NCBI GenBank assembly: GCA_023897205.1
Contig: JAHWDD010000001.1
Coordinates: 682,001-746,000 of the forward strand
Length of the DNA: 64,000 bases
Source: Exophiala sp. HKRS030
Lineage: Eukaryota; Ascomycota; Eurotiomycetes; Chaetothyriales; Herpotrichiellaceae
Direction: 5' to 3'
A program made the translations under genes and the position numbers. Of this stretch, positions 1 to 11,203 are shown piece by piece; the first letter of the stretch is position 1, and every line of letters starts with the position of its first letter. Below the pieces are notes generated by a model. That model worked only from the letters and a program-made list of their open reading frames with translations. It made no database searches and was not told the DNA's origin.

Positions 1-1712
1 TCACACAATCCCCAGTCCCCGTTGACGAAGACTTGCTATCACCACCACGTGTCAGATACCGACGTGTGAGCACACCGAAACAAAACAAATTCTTATTCAA
101 AGAAGAAAGTCCAGGTTCAGAAATATCGTCGACCTGCGAATGTTCTCCAGGAAATCAAACTCCACAGCCAACGAAATTCACCACACCCATCAAGAACGAT
201 AGCTCCTCAGCAGCCGATTGCTCGCTAGGCGATCCGACTCCACGCCCACAAGCAACATCACCCCAAGAGAGTGATATCTCCTCAATGTTTATTGGTTCGC
301 CACCAGATCTCGAAGCGGACGAGAAACTCTTCAAAATGATCATGGCTGCAGGTGGGAGATCACCCACTCCAGTAGAAAACAAAGTCGCCACAAATGAAAA
401 AGCCCAAGAAAATCGACCGGTTAAGAGCGACCCGGCAATATTGGAGGATAAGAAAGTCGCCACAAATGAACAATCAGCGCCGGTTACGAGCGACCCGGCA
501 ATACTAGAGAATCAGAAAGTCGTCACAAACGAACCATCAGAGCCGACCACGAGCGACGCGGCACCAAGATCCACCATCATCGACACTACTCCAGAAGACA
601 CCACTACTCCAAAGGCTGAGAGTGAAACGAACGGAGAGACAATACCACCACAACAATCTGAAACTGTAAAAGAACAGAAGCAGGACCGCAATTTACCGAT
701 AGAGATTGAAGATGACGATGCACCAACAACACAAATAGATGGACCCCATGCAGGCTCCTTTGCAGCACCCACAACCCCCACACAGCGCCCTCCCGAAGTA
801 AAGGCTGAGCACGCGACTAGCGAAACTCGACCACAAACTGTGCCTTCTACGCCTGAGCAGAACCCTGTTAAGAACTTTGCTCAACTTACCATCCAGGATC
901 CTTTTACTCCTGACGTTCCGACTCCAAAAGCATCACCACATTCCGCAGAGAGGACACAAAGAGTCACTAGAGCTGAGGCAAAGAGGCTAGCATCGTTGCA
1001 AGAACATCGTCAATATGAGATTGTAGCTCTCACCGAGGAATGGGAGAAGAAAATCCAACAAGCCCTCCGAAGCGGACACGGCGAATATAAGCCTACCGAT
1101 CTCATTCGTGTTGTACCACTCTTGCATGGTCGTGGAACAGATAGCTGGCTCAACGATGAAGTCATTAATGGCTATCTCAAAATCATTGTTGAACATGGCA
1201 AGAAGAACGATCGACCGACACAGGTACCAACACACCATGCATTTGTCTCCTTTTTCTTCAATAACCTCGCCGAAAAGGGCTATGATAGTGTCAAGCGCTG
1301 GGCGAACCGAGCCAAGATTGGAGGCAAGCGACTCCTCGAGACAGAACAAGTGTTCATTCCCATCAATCGCGGAATGCATTGGACTTTGTGTGTTGTGTCA
1401 GGAAAGAACAAGACCATTACCCACTACAACAGCTTGGGAGGCAACGGGCGTACATATGTCGAAACGATTAAGAAGTGGGTCAAGGAGGAATTGGGCAGTG
1501 CATACAATGAAGAGGAATGGATATTTGATTATTCTGGAGAAACACCACATCAAACCAACATGGACGATTGTGGTGTTTTCACCATCACCAGCGCCAGGCA
1601 AATCATGCTTGGATTAACACCCATGTCGTACAATGCCGACCAGATTCAGCTTCAAAGACGACGGATTGTGGCTGAACTTATGAATGGAGCGCTCTTGAAG
1701 AGCAGCGAATGA
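1..1712 (+). CDS. Ulp1/C48-family cysteine protease (SUMO protease-like), 5' partial
   Basis: The reading frame is open from the left edge (frame of base 3) to the TGA at 1710-1712, so the start lies outside the window. The first about 340 visible residues are low-complexity, rich in S, T, P and E, with three imperfect copies of a 21-24 residue unit containing SDPAILE-like and VATNE-like segments. The last about 215 residues match a Ulp1 catalytic domain: a TDSWLNDEVINGYL-like substrate region, catalytic His in GMHWTLCVV, oxyanion Gln in HQTN, and catalytic Cys in DDCGVF. The third triad position, normally Asp in a YDSL-type motif, is Asn here (HYNSLGG). Family knowledge: such enzymes mature or remove SUMO in the nucleus. 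A Ulp1-like assignment is firm; Ulp1 versus Ulp2 or a divergent fungal group is not decided. Confidence 0.85.
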   Translation, partial: TQSPVPVDEDLLSPPRVRYRRVSTPKQNKFLFKEESPGSEISSTCECSPGNQTPQPTKFTTPIKNDSSSAADCSLGDPTPRPQATSPQESDISSMFIGSPPDLEADEKLFKMIMAAGGRSPTPVENKVATNEKAQENRPVKSDPAILEDKKVATNEQSAPVTSDPAILENQKVVTNEPSEPTTSDAAPRSTIIDTTPEDTTTPKAESETNGETIPPQQSETVKEQKQDRNLPIEIEDDDAPTTQIDGPHAGSFAAPTTPTQRPPEVKAEHATSETRPQTVPSTPEQNPVKNFAQLTIQDPFTPDVPTPKASPHSAERTQRVTRAEAKRLASLQEHRQYEIVALTEEWEKKIQQALRSGHGEYKPTDLIRVVPLLHGRGTDSWLNDEVINGYLKIIVEHGKKNDRPTQVPTHHAFVSFFFNNLAEKGYDSVKRWANRAKIGGKRLLETEQVFIPINRGMHWTLCVVSGKNKTITHYNSLGGNGRTYVETIKKWVKEELGSAYNEEEWIFDYSGETPHQTNMDDCGVFTITSARQIMLGLTPMSYNADQIQLQRRRIVAELMNGALLKSSE

Positions 1713-2135
1713 AGTGTACTATTATGACGAACTGATGATGTTACGAGTACTACTGGTTGATTTTTGGCTACCAAAAGCATTGAGTGCCGGCATGGCACCG
1801 ACCAGTACTAGGAGCGAGATGCTTCATCGAGATACCCCATGGGGAAGAACAGTACCCTACTTGTACGAAGACCTTTCAATAGACTAATTAATCTTGGAGA
1901 GAAATTGATCAAGTTCTCCTGATTTTGTCTTAAGTGTGTGCTTTGTTTTCTCGACTGTGGTATGCACAAGGCACCAGGCAAATTGCACCAATCACGTGTT
2001 GCTCCATATATTTCCCCCTTCACATCATGTCCCTCTGTGGCCTGATCTTGTTTCCTTTCAACATATAACAGCGTCCTCTCTTCGTCGAGATCGACTGAGC
2101 TCGAATTCTTTTGATAGCATTCTATTCGTTTAACC
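1713..2135. other. Intergenic region between protease and hydrolase genes
   Basis: Some 420 bp between two genes on the same strand. It must hold the 3' end of the protease gene and the promoter of the hydrolase. I see no convincing TATA box, RNA gene or repeat. Confidence 0.6.
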
Positions 2136-3381
2136 ATGACGTCTTCAGAAGACCAAGCAATTGGCTTGATTTGCAAGAAGTGCTTCCACCGAGCACTGTG
2201 GCTTCCGCAGACTGCCAACCATCCCAGACTTAGAGTCACGTACTCTACCACCACGAACTTTGACAATGTCAGTCTACCTGTGATATTTTTCATTCCGCCA
2301 ATGTTTGGCTGCCGGTGGAATGCCTTGCACTTTAACAAGCTGGCGAATGACTGCGGCGTCAGGGTTATATTCGTCGATAGGTGTGTGATTCCATAAGAAA
2401 GGGATGGTGACTTCAGCTAAGCATAGAGCAGACCAGGCTTTGGGGGCTCGACACCTGTGACACTCGACATTCGTGTGGCTGTCTGGCTAGAGACGGTGCC
2501 AGTTCTACTGCACCAACTCGGCGTCGAACACGTCTCGATCGTGACCCATTCAGCTGGAACGATTTACACACTCAACACGTTAATTCGGTACCGGGACATC
2601 CTCGATCCAAAGATGCCGTATGTAGCGTTCATGGGTATGGTTTTTTCCCGAGCTCATCCCACAGAATGGAACAAAACTGACCTCGTTTGGGCACTTTATA
2701 GCCCCTTTCGTACCCAAGGCTTACTCGGGGGCGACTGTTCCTTCGCTCGCGTCCAAACTTCCGACCAATGCTCTTGACACCTGGGCCGGCATCAACTCAT
2801 TCGTCAACAACAAGATCATGCCCAGTGTATCTTGGTCCGGAGGTCTCATCTCGCCGTTGTCCAACGTTTTCTCATCCTCTGCCGGTACCGAAGTTCCCGG
2901 TGCGGAGGCGTCGAATTCTACGACGCTCGTCGAACAATACGGCTTCGACAAGGATACCGCCAAGGTCATCCAGAAGTTTGCGACAAAGTGGCAATTCGCA
3001 GAGCCCAACGAGGGCGGCAACGAAGAGGCCAAGCTGTGTCTCCAGAAATGCGACGACGCTGCGTGGGTTGAGGCGGCGGATTACTCGGGCTGCATTCGGA
3101 AGATAGCCGACAATGAGGGAGCCCTCAGTGGGAGTAAAAATGCACCCGGAGTGGCCAAGTTGAAGATCGATTCATTCTTTGCAGGGTCGGATATGATGAT
3201 CGCCAAACGTGGTCAGGCGTACTTTGAGCAATGCTGGCAGGGTGATGAGGTCAGTGGGAAGGTTGACTTTGTCACGTCGACGTATCCCGAGGCGAATCAT
3301 GACTCTTTGCTCGTTGACTATAAAAAGGGTGCTTTGAAAGATGTGTTTGAGAGGGTTGCTCGACTCAGCAGAAACGGATGA
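2136..3381 (+). CDS. Alpha/beta hydrolase-fold protein, three exons
   Basis: Exons 2136-2380, 2432-2634 and 2702-3381 join in phase to give 375 residues. Both introns (51 and 67 nt) begin GTGTGT or GTATGG and end AG. Joining restores VDRPGFGGSTPV, a typical loop after strand beta-4, and later the nucleophile elbow THSAG with Ser122; His349 in EANHD near the C-terminus is a likely catalytic base. There is no signal peptide or membrane segment. The centre and C-terminal half match no subfamily I can name, so the substrate is unknown. The first ATG of the frame was chosen as start. The fold is a confident call and the activity is not. Confidence 0.8.
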
Positions 3382-3942
3382 TGGTGTTGATGATCTGTGG
3401 CTGAAGAAAGTCACCAGTGTGCTCTCGGCTGTGGGAAGGCCTCTCTTGAGACGTTGATTATACTGCAACAGGTGTACACCATGACTGAGCTCGGGTCGTC
3501 AATCCCAAAGGAGAAGGGCGATCTATGCAATTTTCCGCCTGGCCTGGCTTGACCGACGCTTGCGGGACAGCGCTCCGGCCCTGATTGACTACGAGCACTG
3601 GAACACAAGAGCCTCCAGGCGAATGGGGATATTCCCAACGGGACTCTTGTCGCATCACGACTGATCTCGGAGAAGAGGAACATGGCCGTTACGGTATTGC
3701 AGAAGCGGACGACGAGTCACCGTGACTTGGGTTTGGTTACCAGCCAACGACCACCGGCTACCGATACGAATCATGGCTCACTGCCGTGTCGATTGGTGTG
3801 CAAGCATACAACCAAGATTCAATTCGGTTGGACAAGAATGGTGGCGGGGTGTACCGTGTGGGCATTGCTTCACTCTTCACACTTTACGCGAGGTTCTTTT
3901 TGTGTATGGAAACGTGTACCGTCAATGCACCATGCACCAAGC

Positions 3943-3987
<45 letters not shown>

Positions 3988-5794
3988 GCACCGCCCTCGC
4001 GGTTTGCACTCGATCAAGACCCGTCGACCGGTGATTACCGCTTGGGCACGGCTCCCCCGAAGTTGAGGCGCACCCGGAGTGCAATACCAACTAGTATTGG
4101 CCGGTGACATATCTACGCAGATTACAAACACATACGGAGTACACACACAGACAATTCTACTTCATGCATGTGTCATCATAAAGACATGGACCGAATCAGA
4201 CTCGATCAAATATCTGTATTTGTATGTACGGGGTAGATGTTGGAATGTCACCGTTGAAATGTCATAGGTCCATTTATTGTAATCATACACACGCGTGGGT
4301 GGCTGTACACTCGTACAAGTATTCCTGCTTATTATCGTGTCAGCGTTTGTGTTGTCTCCAAAAGAGCTAAGATACTCTCTTTTTCTTTCGTAGTGGTCAC
4401 CGCCGTTTTTCCGTTAATACGAAACGAGTCTTTTTTTTTATCTTTTTTTTCTTTTCTTAAAACCAAAAAAAAGGTAAACTTCTTTTGTTCGATTGGACAT
4501 ACCTTCTGTAGAGTTGTCGTTGTTTTTCATCTGCGAAGGATGGGCCGGACTACTCATCAGCAACGGTGGACGAATCGCAGAATGGACCGAATCGAGAAAG
4601 GGCCTTTTTTTTTGTTCCCGCAACTCTCCACCTTGCCCTACAGTACATATTTTACCAACTCCCTAGGGATATTGTAAGAGTTCTTTTCAACGTGCTCCAC
4701 GTATGAGGTTCGATCAGGATCCCCCTCCCCAAAGGGGTCTTCCCGTGTCCAACAAGGAATGGATTGGTTTGGGTTTTGGTTTGGGTTTTGTCCGTCGGTC
4801 AACGTTTGTCGTTGTTTATCGTAAGGCTATGCAAGGGTAATTTTGAAACTCTGTTTTTTTTTGATTTTCTAACAAAAAAGGTTTCGAACCCGAAAAAAAC
4901 AAAAGAGACACACTTGTGGGCGACCTTCGTTCCGTTTTTGTGATCAAGTCTCAAAGTGTAGATCTTTGAACCCTCGGTCGAAAGTTTCAAGTCTCAAGTC
5001 GTCTACGGAGTACCGAAAATGGGGGAGAAAGAAAGGGGAGAGAATGCCACTTTTTTTGTTGTTTTTTGTTTTCGTTTTCGTTCATGTAATACATATAGTC
5101 ACAGTGCTTTATCAGGTCACCCACGAACAAACTTTACGGAAGAACTGTAAAGAGTAAATTCCGTATCACTTCCGTACGAGGGTTTCCTTATCAATCACCA
5201 GGTACTCCGCAAGTGTGGCTGAAGCATACTGCTTACAAGGTACGGAGTACGATGGAAGAATATAAAAAACAACTACAGTATGGAGTACGGAGTACAGTAC
5301 TCCGGACATACAGCACATTAAAAAACGGTTCCGGAGAATTAATTCCCTTTTCGGTTTAGCCCAGTGAGCCTTGCCTGTACCTGAATCCTAAAAAAAATTA
5401 CAATACAGTACAATACGTTGATACGACCATCTCATTTCTCACACTAGTTCCGTGGGCTGGCCCTCCGACGAGGGGGGCTCAGCGCTTTGACTCCCTTGAA
5501 ACTGATAACGGGAAAGAAGGAGAAAATGAAAACCCAACAAAAAGAATGACGTTGAGTGAGGCAGGAGGTAATATGAACAAAATGAATAAATACCTTGTCC
5601 GTACTCACCTCCGCGACATCAGAAATGACACGGACGTACATCAACACCACCTACTACTCTCCTACATCACCCTGTCAAGGCTGATCACGTCTTTGTGAAA
5701 GTTATACAGTAACCCTGGATTCTTACCATCATTGTCATATCACTATCATACTCAATCCCGCCCACGTCGCCGGAGAATATTAGAAACCTCAAAA
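3382..5794. other. 2.4-kb gene-free stretch with microsatellite and repeated TACGGAGTAC motifs
   Basis: No frame here looks coding. Open frames across 3682-4107 exist mainly because the CAT repeat is open in every frame. The part from about 4380 to 5100 is rich in T and A runs, including a doubled GGTTTGGGTTTT unit near 4766-4790. TACGGAGTAC occurs at 4133, 5004, 5241 and 5286, with reverse-orientation copies near 5202 and 5297. The right end should carry the promoter of the gene at 5795. Confidence 0.6.
3943..3987. repeat. (CAT)15 microsatellite
   Basis: Fifteen perfect CAT units in a row. Read in the forward frames this would give poly-His, poly-Ile or poly-Ser, and in the reverse frames poly-Asp or poly-Met. 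None of the enclosing frames resembles a gene, so I treat it as intergenic simple sequence. Confidence 0.97.
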
Positions 5795-7006
5795 ATGGAA
5801 AAATCAGACATGAACCTCTCTGGATATCGAGGTTACGACCGACAATCGCCTCAAGAATACCGACAAGAATATCGAGAATATCATGTACCTCCACAGTCAT
5901 ATCGAGCAGAACAGCCTCAAGGATATCATTCACGTCCACAGTCATATCGACAACAACCAGAACAGCCTCAAGAATATCATCAACCTCGTCAACGATATGA
6001 TGATAATGACCCACCTCCAGCGTACACCGAGACGAAGGAAGACTCCGAAGCCATCTCGAAAGCCCTGGCCTGGGTACCTCCTCCTCCTTCTTCTTCACTG
6101 ACACAGCGATACGGCGCGTACCCGCGGCTGTCACTGCCGGTCTGTATCCCCCAGATCCAACCGGACAACCTCATCAGTGGGCCGATGCCGTTCTTCCGAG
6201 CCTACCCCCCTTCGCTCCGACCACACTCGGTGGAGGTCCAAGACTTTATGCACTTCCTGGACAGCGTCACCATAGCCCTGGCCCCCGCGCCCCCCTTCCA
6301 GGCCGCCCAGCTCGTCAGCAACGGCATCGGGTTCGTGCCTCACCACTGGGCCCAGGCCACCAGTGCCGCCGTCGGGTTGGTGGCGGGGATAGGCAGCGCG
6401 GCCGTGAGCGCGGGGAGGTCGGCGGCCTTCATGAAGAAGGTCAACGCCGCGTACTTTGAACCGAGAGGACTGAAGGCCTCGATCAAAAAGGATCGAGATT
6501 TGAACGTCACGCTCGGCAGGAACCCGGACGACGCGACGATGGGCACCACCGCCGGCGCCACGGTGGTACCGTCCATGACCGCCGAGGCCGTCACACTGTC
6601 GGAACGTAGACTGCTCGCGTTGCAGGGTCAAATCGCCCCCTTGTCGTTCGAGGTGCCTCCCCGCGCTCAACAACAAAACGTCATGGACAAGCTGGCGGCC
6701 AAGGGCGTTGACAGGAAGATCCTCAAGTCGAGAAAAAAGGGACTCAAGCAAGCTCAAAAGCAGGGGGTGCGATTGAGTCAGGCGGATCTCGCTTTGCTGG
6801 GGTCGGACGCGTCCAGTTCAGATGATTCATCATCGGACTCGGACCAGTCAAACACGAAGGCCCGAAAGGCCGCCAAAAAGGAGGAAAAGCGAGCGAGAAA
6901 GTTGGCGAGAAAGGAGAAAAAGGATGCGAAGAAGATGGCCAGGAGAGGGGGCAAGGATGCCAAACAAGTTGCTAAACTGAAATGGATCGTCATTGAGAGT
7001 ATCTAG
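5795..7006 (+). CDS. Conserved-looking protein with disordered QY/P-rich N-terminus and Lys-rich tail
   Basis: A single exon of 403 residues from the first ATG of the frame. Residues 1 to about 90 are rich in Q, Y, P and R with repeated QEYR/PQSYR/QGYH units and a PPPAYTE motif that could bind WW domains. A structured-looking middle (about 100-300) contains IPQIQPDNL, PFFRAYPPSL and QLVSNGIGFVPHHWAQAT. I recall this kind of core in many unnamed ascomycete proteins, but I cannot give it a function. An acidic serine stretch is followed by a tail of about 60 residues dense in K and R, which could bind nucleic acid or act as a nuclear signal. The stop TAG abuts a GTAAGA sequence, so a spliced longer form cannot be fully excluded. 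Confidence 0.75.
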   Translation: MEKSDMNLSGYRGYDRQSPQEYRQEYREYHVPPQSYRAEQPQGYHSRPQSYRQQPEQPQEYHQPRQRYDDNDPPPAYTETKEDSEAISKALAWVPPPPSSSLTQRYGAYPRLSLPVCIPQIQPDNLISGPMPFFRAYPPSLRPHSVEVQDFMHFLDSVTIALAPAPPFQAAQLVSNGIGFVPHHWAQATSAAVGLVAGIGSAAVSAGRSAAFMKKVNAAYFEPRGLKASIKKDRDLNVTLGRNPDDATMGTTAGATVVPSMTAEAVTLSERRLLALQGQIAPLSFEVPPRAQQQNVMDKLAAKGVDRKILKSRKKGLKQAQKQGVRLSQADLALLGSDASSSDDSSSDSDQSNTKARKAAKKEEKRARKLARKEKKDAKKMARRGGKDAKQVAKLKWIVIESI

Positions 7007-8742
7007 GTAAGAATTTTGTCATTGCCTGAGGCCTCCTTCGACCGTCGACCTCTCGGACTGCATTGATTGAAGACGCCGTAAATGCTGTTACGCCCGTTAG
7101 GACATAGGGGGTGGAAGAGAGTGTGTGGAACGAAGAGAAAGGGTGTTGCCAGTTGGATCAGATTGAACCTGCCCATTCTTTATTGTCCAATGATTTGTGG
7201 CGCTCCAGCGGTCTGTCTTTACCTCTGATTTGAGAGAAACAATTTTATTCGTTTTCATGACTGAGTCAGTCCGTACCGATGTGTCGTGATAGCCTAGTTG
7301 TGGGTTAGGTCAGCAAGGATACTGTCAGGAGTCACCTGACTGGCAGGCATACCTTCCCTTTCGGGAACGGCATGTTTGGCTGAGTCTTCTCAGCTAGGTC
7401 CTCCACCACTCTTTTAGTTTGGACAGAGATAGCCCACACCAACAATAACGCCATTGCGGCATCAATCGAGTCATTGTGATTCATTTCCGGCCATTGCGGC
7501 CTTTCACGTCTTCCTTGATCCTTACAGATACGGTCAGGTTGGTCAGTTCTTCCTTTTACATTTACCCGAGCCAGTAGTGTCTGAACCGTTCATAAGAGTC
7601 CGTGGCGAGTTGTCTGTGTTTGACCGAGGATAACCACTCCGCCAAAATCGATACCGTTGCAACGAACTAGGCAAGGTAGGTAGGAGTTTGGCCGTGAAGA
7701 ATTGGGTCTTTGGTAGTGTGGCAATAGCGATGGCAACGGCCGCAACAAGGGAAATCAAAAGGCGGCCATCAGTGAGGATCCCTTCAGGTACTCCATATCT
7801 CGTTCTACTCGTTCAAGCCGGCCATATACCGACTGAAGAAGGCTGATATATGGTGACGATGTTTCGGCCGCCGGTTCATGTTCAGGTATGCAAAAAGCCC
7901 GAGCGAGAGAGGCACTCTGGATTCTAGGTCGAAACAACTTGACAAGGGGTCAAGTAGCGGGTATGAGTAAGGCTGCAGACGTATAGAGTAGTTTACTCCA
8001 TTTGCTGTGCTGTGACCATAAGCTGGGACGCTGACAGACAGGGGGAGCACCGATTCATGCATGCATGGTTAGTCATCAATCTGACCCGGTAACAAAGTAG
8101 TCAACACCTACTTCCTTCACGGGGAGGTCCTACTCCTTTCATAGGAGACATAAGTTCCAAGGTAGTACTCACGTATATACTGTACAGAAATGTATGTCCG
8201 TAGGCAGTGGAGTCCAGGGTTGTTGTTCTCTTTTCTTCCCCCTCCCCCCTCTGAGGACGAAGGGAATAATTCCGCGGTTCATCGAACACCCAGCTCCTTT
8301 CACCAAAGTGCGACCAATAAGATTGCCTTCGATTAGCTGAGGCTGGCGGCAACCCCAGCTTTCTTGGGCGTTCAAGGGGGCGCTGATCCAATCCGGGGTT
8401 TCTTTGGACTTGCCCTTACTCGACTCGACACAGATGCCATCATCTCACTCACCACTCCCCCACATGAGATCCTTTCTCAAATGCCCGCCCCCTGCTGATT
8501 CCAGGCACTGGCTCCGTACAGTGAGTAGCTCCGCAGGGCCTTTCGGGTCGTATTTTGACTCCGACTCAGCAACGCGTGGAATAATTCCTCCTTGTCATGG
8601 GATCGAGACTATTTCCGAGGATAGCCACTGTAGAGTAATTCTGAAATCAAAAATGAAATAAATTATACCCAAAACTTTACTTCATTCTTCTTTTTTTGGT
8701 CCCAGTAGAAAGAATCTCAAAAGGCAAAGCCAACAAGAAAGC
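7007..8742. other. 1.7-kb intergenic region
   Basis: Only short open frames without recognisable protein features. GCCATTGCGGC occurs twice (near 7451 and 7490). The last few hundred bases should hold the promoter of the GMC oxidoreductase gene. I see no RNA gene or mobile element. Confidence 0.55.
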
Positions 8743-11203
8743 ATGTCTCCAGGACGCTTGACAGAGAAAGATGAATATGATTTCATCATATGGTAAGCCC
8801 ACTTTTGGACAACATCTGTCTGAAAACCTTTGTACCCTGACAATTTCCATTCAGCGGGGCAGGTACATCAGGCTGTGTTGTTGCAGGTCGTCTCGCAGAA
8901 GAAACCAATGCCAGTGTCCTTTTGGTGGAGGCCGGCCCTCACAACAAGGATCTCGAAAATGTCCACATGACTGGAGGATGGTCCAAGAATTTCGACAGTG
9001 AGACGGATTGGAATCTGATCACTCCAGCCATGCCCGGCGTCGACGGGAGGCAGGTCAAGTTGAGCCGTGGGAAATTCCTCGGTGGCTCGTCGGGTGTCAA
9101 TGGTACCTTGTGCATTCGCGGATGCAAGCAAGACTATGACGACTGGAAGTAAGTGTTGTATGAGAGCATATGCCTTGCTTGGGGGTTGGTAGGCCGGGGA
9201 CATTTGCTGAATTTTCTTTTTTTTCCCAGTCTTCCAGGATGGTCTGGAGAAGAAATGTTTGAATATATGAAGAAGGTGAGTCTCTCACCGTGCCATACAA
9301 AAACAACAAAATGGGATGCAGACGAGCACACTAACAAGAAATGTCAACGACCAGGCCGAGACCTTTCATAACAAACCATGGTTCAAGGCAGAAGAGGATG
9401 CACACGGATACAACGGTCCATTGCACACGGAACCGCATGACCTAGCACCAATCTCACAGTTGTTGCTGAAGTCCATGGAATCCATGGGGCTACCTCTTGT
9501 GCCTGATATGTTCAGCACCGGCGAGACTCCTCACGGTTGTGGTCACGCACCTCGAACAGGTATGATGCCACCTTTTTCTCCTCCCCCGGCGTAGGCCCTA
9601 AACAAAAGAAAGACACTGAGATTGCGAACCTCGACATATAGTTCATCGGGGCATCAGGACGACCGGTGCCGACTTTGTCACCAACGACCAACACAAAAAC
9701 AACATTGACATTGTAGTGGAAACTCTGGTTGAGAAGATCAATTTCCAAGAAAAGGATGGCCAATTACAAGCTTCGAGCGTCGTTCTTGTGGACAAGGCCG
9801 GGACAAAGAGAGAGGTGAAGGCCAGGAAGGAGATCATCGTGTCTGGAGGTAAGGCAGGAGCCGAGAATTCGTGACCGACCATCTGGATCTGCTAATGACG
9901 TTCTCCAAAAGGTGCATATTGCTCGCCGGCGATCCTTCTTCGATCAGGAATCGGACCAAAAGCAGAACTGGAACAACTGGGCATAAAGTGTCTGGTTGAT
10001 TCTCCTGGCGTAGGCAAGAATCTACTTGATCATCTGGTCAGTTAATCCCAGGGAAAGAGGAAGAAAGTGAGATTCGTGAACTTGGTCCGCAATGCTGATT
10101 CATCTTCTCGTCCCAGATCGTTTTTGCATTTTATGAGACGGAAAAGGAAGGGTTGACCAACGACCACCTAGTGTAAGAAAAGAAGTCTGTTGTTATCCGA
10201 GAAATGCTGACGTATCAACCACAGATACCACGGAGATGCAGCAATGGCATCGTACATGTTGTACAAGGAGAAGAAAGAAGGCGTCCTCTCCACCTTTCCC
10301 TTTGGTGCCTTCGGCTATGCGAGGCTCGACGATCGATTGAAGGATGAACCATTGTGGAAGGAAGCAAAGAGAGAAGCCGGCCGTGATCCGATGGGTTTGA
10401 CTTCCAAACAACCCAATGTCGAATTCTTCACCACAGAGGTACCTTTTTTTCAACCCGTGTTTAAGCAAGTGAGGTGTTTTGCTAACACTGTAACAGCTGT
10501 ATGGTGGTCCAAAGCATTATGATCAATATCCAATCGGTGAGTATTGTGTGTCTCGTTCGACGACGATACGAACAGAACCTTGCCGGCCCGGGCATCGCTG
10601 ACCACTCTTGGATTTCTACTAGACAAGAAACATGCCTTTGCAATGATCACCGAGCTTTTCTCACCTCGTTCAAAAGGGACCGTCACTTTGAAATCCACCG
10701 ACCCATTGGAAAATCCCATAGTCGATTGTAACTACCTGTCTGATCCTCTTGATGTGTTGGTCATCTCCGAGGGTTGCCGACTGGGGAACGAGATTGTAAT
10801 GAACGGTGCTGGAACAAAAGACATCGTCAAGGGATCTTGGCCATCGAGTGAGTCCTTGGGTCCTCAGTCACAGTCTTAACCTAGCCCGGGGGTCGAGAAG
10901 CTAACCAGCCAAACTTTATCAGACTTGACACATCACGCCTACACCACACGAGAACAGTGGGTTCCCTATGTGAAGGAACAAGGAACCACTTGCTATCACG
11001 CCGCCGGGACGTGCAAGATGGGGCCGACGAACGACAAGATGGCCGTCCTCGACGAGAAGCTCAAGGTTCGTGGCGTCAAAGGTTTGAGGGTCGCCGACTG
11101 CAGCATCATGCCATCGCTGAATGGAGGTCATACGCAGATGCCGGCGTACGGTATCGGGGAAAAAGCCGCCGACTTGGTCAAGGAGAACTGGTCCAAAGCA
11201 TGA
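8743..11203 (+). CDS. GMC-family FAD oxidoreductase, eleven exons
   Basis: Exons 8743-8792, 8855-9148, 9230-9275, 9322-9559, 9642-9848, 9912-10036, 10117-10172, 10225-10438, 10497-10536, 10623-10847 and 10923-11203 join in phase to give 591 residues. Every junction is GT-AG and restores family motifs: the ADP-binding GAGTSG at residues 18-23, the GMC signature around GKFLGGSSGVNGT, and the second signature GAYCSPAILLRSGIGP. Near the C-terminus, YHAAGTCKMG (His524) and NGGHTQ (His568) match the catalytic His pair of glucose oxidase-type enzymes. No signal peptide is visible, so it is probably intracellular, closer to choline/alcohol dehydrogenase-like members than to secreted oxidases. The substrate cannot be read from sequence. 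With ten introns it is the most interrupted gene here. Confidence 0.93.

Noticed and set aside
3682..4107. Open frames with poly-His, poly-Ile, poly-Ser or poly-Asp
   Set aside because: They stay open only because the CAT repeat has no stop in any frame; the flanks have no protein features.
4766..4790. Doubled GGTTTGGGTTTT, telomere-like
   Set aside because: Only two units, not the fungal TTAGGG repeat, and in the interior of the window.
6131..6757. 208-residue reverse frame opposite the gene at 5795
   Set aside because: Arg/Gly/His-rich antisense of a GC-rich coding region, no motifs, no splice logic.
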